Of a stretch of 5,623 nt of DNA, positions 5,140 to 5,623 are shown one piece after another. The notes below the pieces were generated by a model. The model saw only the letters and a list, made by a program, of their open reading frames with translations. It searched no databases and was not told the DNA's origin. Numbering within the stretch: position 1 is the stretch's first letter; each line of letters begins with the position of its first letter. Source of the stretch: Omnitrophica bacterium RBG_13_46_9 (lineage in GTDB: Bacteria > Omnitrophota > Gorgyraeia > JABMRN01 > RBG-13-46-9); assembly GCA_001804045.1 (NCBI GenBank), contig MHFD01000034.1, positions 36,589-42,211 of the forward strand, written 5' to 3'. Position numbers and translations under genes: made by a program.

Positions 5140-5488
5140 GTGCGGATTAAGAGAGCCCGTCAGCTATTAAAGAGTTTCGCCGATGACACGCGGCTCAGGA
5201 TTATAAACCTGCTTAATACATGAGGAATTAAATGTGACGGAGCTCTGCGAGGTTCTTGGTTCGGGCCAATCGAACCTTTCCAAGCACCTTGCCCGTTTAC
5301 GACTGACAGGAGTGGTAAGCGATAGGAGGCAGGGGCTTAAGGCCTATTATTATCTATGCAAACCGGAAAACAAAGCCCAAAAGGAACTGATTAATGCCAT
5401 TACGGTGGGGCTGTCCGACCTTAAAACGTTTAAAATAGATATTGCGAAGTTAAAGAAGAAAAAGTTAGAAAAGGCTGATAGAGTATAA
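5140..5488 (+). pseudogene. ArsR-family winged-helix repressor, split by a one-base frameshift
   Basis: GTG at 5140 has an ideal AAGGAGGTGA site (5128-5137) two bases upstream. The first frame encodes 27 residues including FADDTRLRIINLL, the conserved second helix of ArsR proteins, then meets TGA at 5221. One base on, from GAG at 5222, the next frame continues with EELNVTELCEVLGSGQSNLS, the helix-turn-helix, then KHLARLRLTGVV and RRQGLKAYYYL, the beta wing, and a Lys-rich tail to TAA at 5486-5488. Joining the frames gives 115 residues, normal for the family. An internal GTG at 5234 has GAGGA seven bases upstream and could restart translation, but would yield a protein without the first helices. 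Only two Cys remain (36 and 73, joined numbering), so the classical CVC arsenic site is absent and the inducer is unknown. The lesion may be real, a sequencing or assembly error, or less likely recoding. Confidence 0.85.
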
Positions 5489-5503
5489 TTATGGAGGTGA
5501 AAA

Positions 5504-5623
5504 ATGAAAAAGTGGTTTTTTGTTATGATGGCGACTGTTATGATAGCTTCTTTCCCGTATGCCGCGTTCGCCCAGGAAGAAGAGGTGGATTACGGCTATG
5601 GTACGGTAGTAGGCGTGGATGAG
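5504..5623 (+). CDS. Exported small protein of unknown function, N-terminal part (runs off right edge)
   Basis: The ATG at 5504 has GGAGGTGA (5493-5500) in good position; the ATG at 5491 is in another frame. The 40 visible codons start with MKK, a hydrophobic core (WFFVMMATVMIASFPYA), and a textbook Sec cleavage site AFA before QEEE. The mature part begins QEEEVDYGYGTVVGVDE, acidic and Tyr/Gly-rich, with no family recognised from so little. It starts 15 bp after the arsR-like stop codon on the same strand, so it is most likely in the same operon and under the ArsR-type operator. It may be an envelope or periplasmic protein responding to whatever the repressor senses; that is inference from position only. 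Confidence 0.85.
   Translation, partial: MKKWFFVMMATVMIASFPYAAFAQEEEVDYGYGTVVGVDE

Noticed and set aside
5221..5223. Programmed +1 frameshift at ACA TGA in the arsR-like gene
   Set aside because: A tRNA on ACA would have to re-pair with CAT, which is poor, and no RF2-like slippery codon is present; a plain indel is simpler.

Overview
The window looks like chromosomal DNA of an uncultured Gram-negative-type bacterium. The signs are two standard bacterial tRNAs with encoded CCA, sigma70-like promoters, strong Shine-Dalgarno sites, and Sec signal peptides on two proteins. One very long secreted multidomain protein of unfamiliar architecture, with a signal peptide ending in a MISSMPAVGW-like stretch, suggests Candidatus Omnitrophota. 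That assignment rests on style rather than a marker gene and is tentative. The left kilobase is visibly more AT-rich than the large gene.

Layout. (1) 1-253, minus strand: the N-terminal 84 codons of a LAGLIDADG homing endonuclease that runs off the left edge. It starts 20 bp after the 3' end of a tRNA-Leu(CAA) (273-359, minus), which has its own promoter. (2) 414-678, plus strand: a promoter, a leader with hairpins, tRNA-Ala(GGC), and a perfect 18-bp palindrome acting as terminator. (3) 680-1042: no credible gene, but a dense cluster of perfect inverted repeats. It includes two adjacent degenerate repeat units of about 140-150 bp (711-848 and 849-998), each with two hairpins whose stems are preserved although the bases changed. 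(4) 1043-1249: an AT-rich leader with a possible promoter, a small hairpin and a strong ribosome binding site. (5) 1250-4699, plus strand: a 1149-codon gene with a displaced signal peptide, a GNAT acetyltransferase domain, a region with the Thr-Cys-His pattern of CheD deamidases, and a C-terminal region faintly like a caspase-type fold. (6) 4700-5060: intergenic, with several stem-loops and a MITE-like element bounded by a perfect 10-bp direct repeat. (7) 5064-5623, plus strand: a promoter with an overlapping ArsR/SmtB-type operator, an arsR-family gene split by a one-base frameshift, and 15 bp later the start of a small exported protein.

How the parts relate. The two tRNAs are divergently transcribed from a shared spacer. 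The arsR-like gene and the exported-protein gene form an apparent autoregulated operon; whether the repressor is still made depends on whether the frameshift is real. The large gene is flanked by long non-coding stretches and appears to be transcribed alone. No CRISPR array, rRNA or replication origin was seen.
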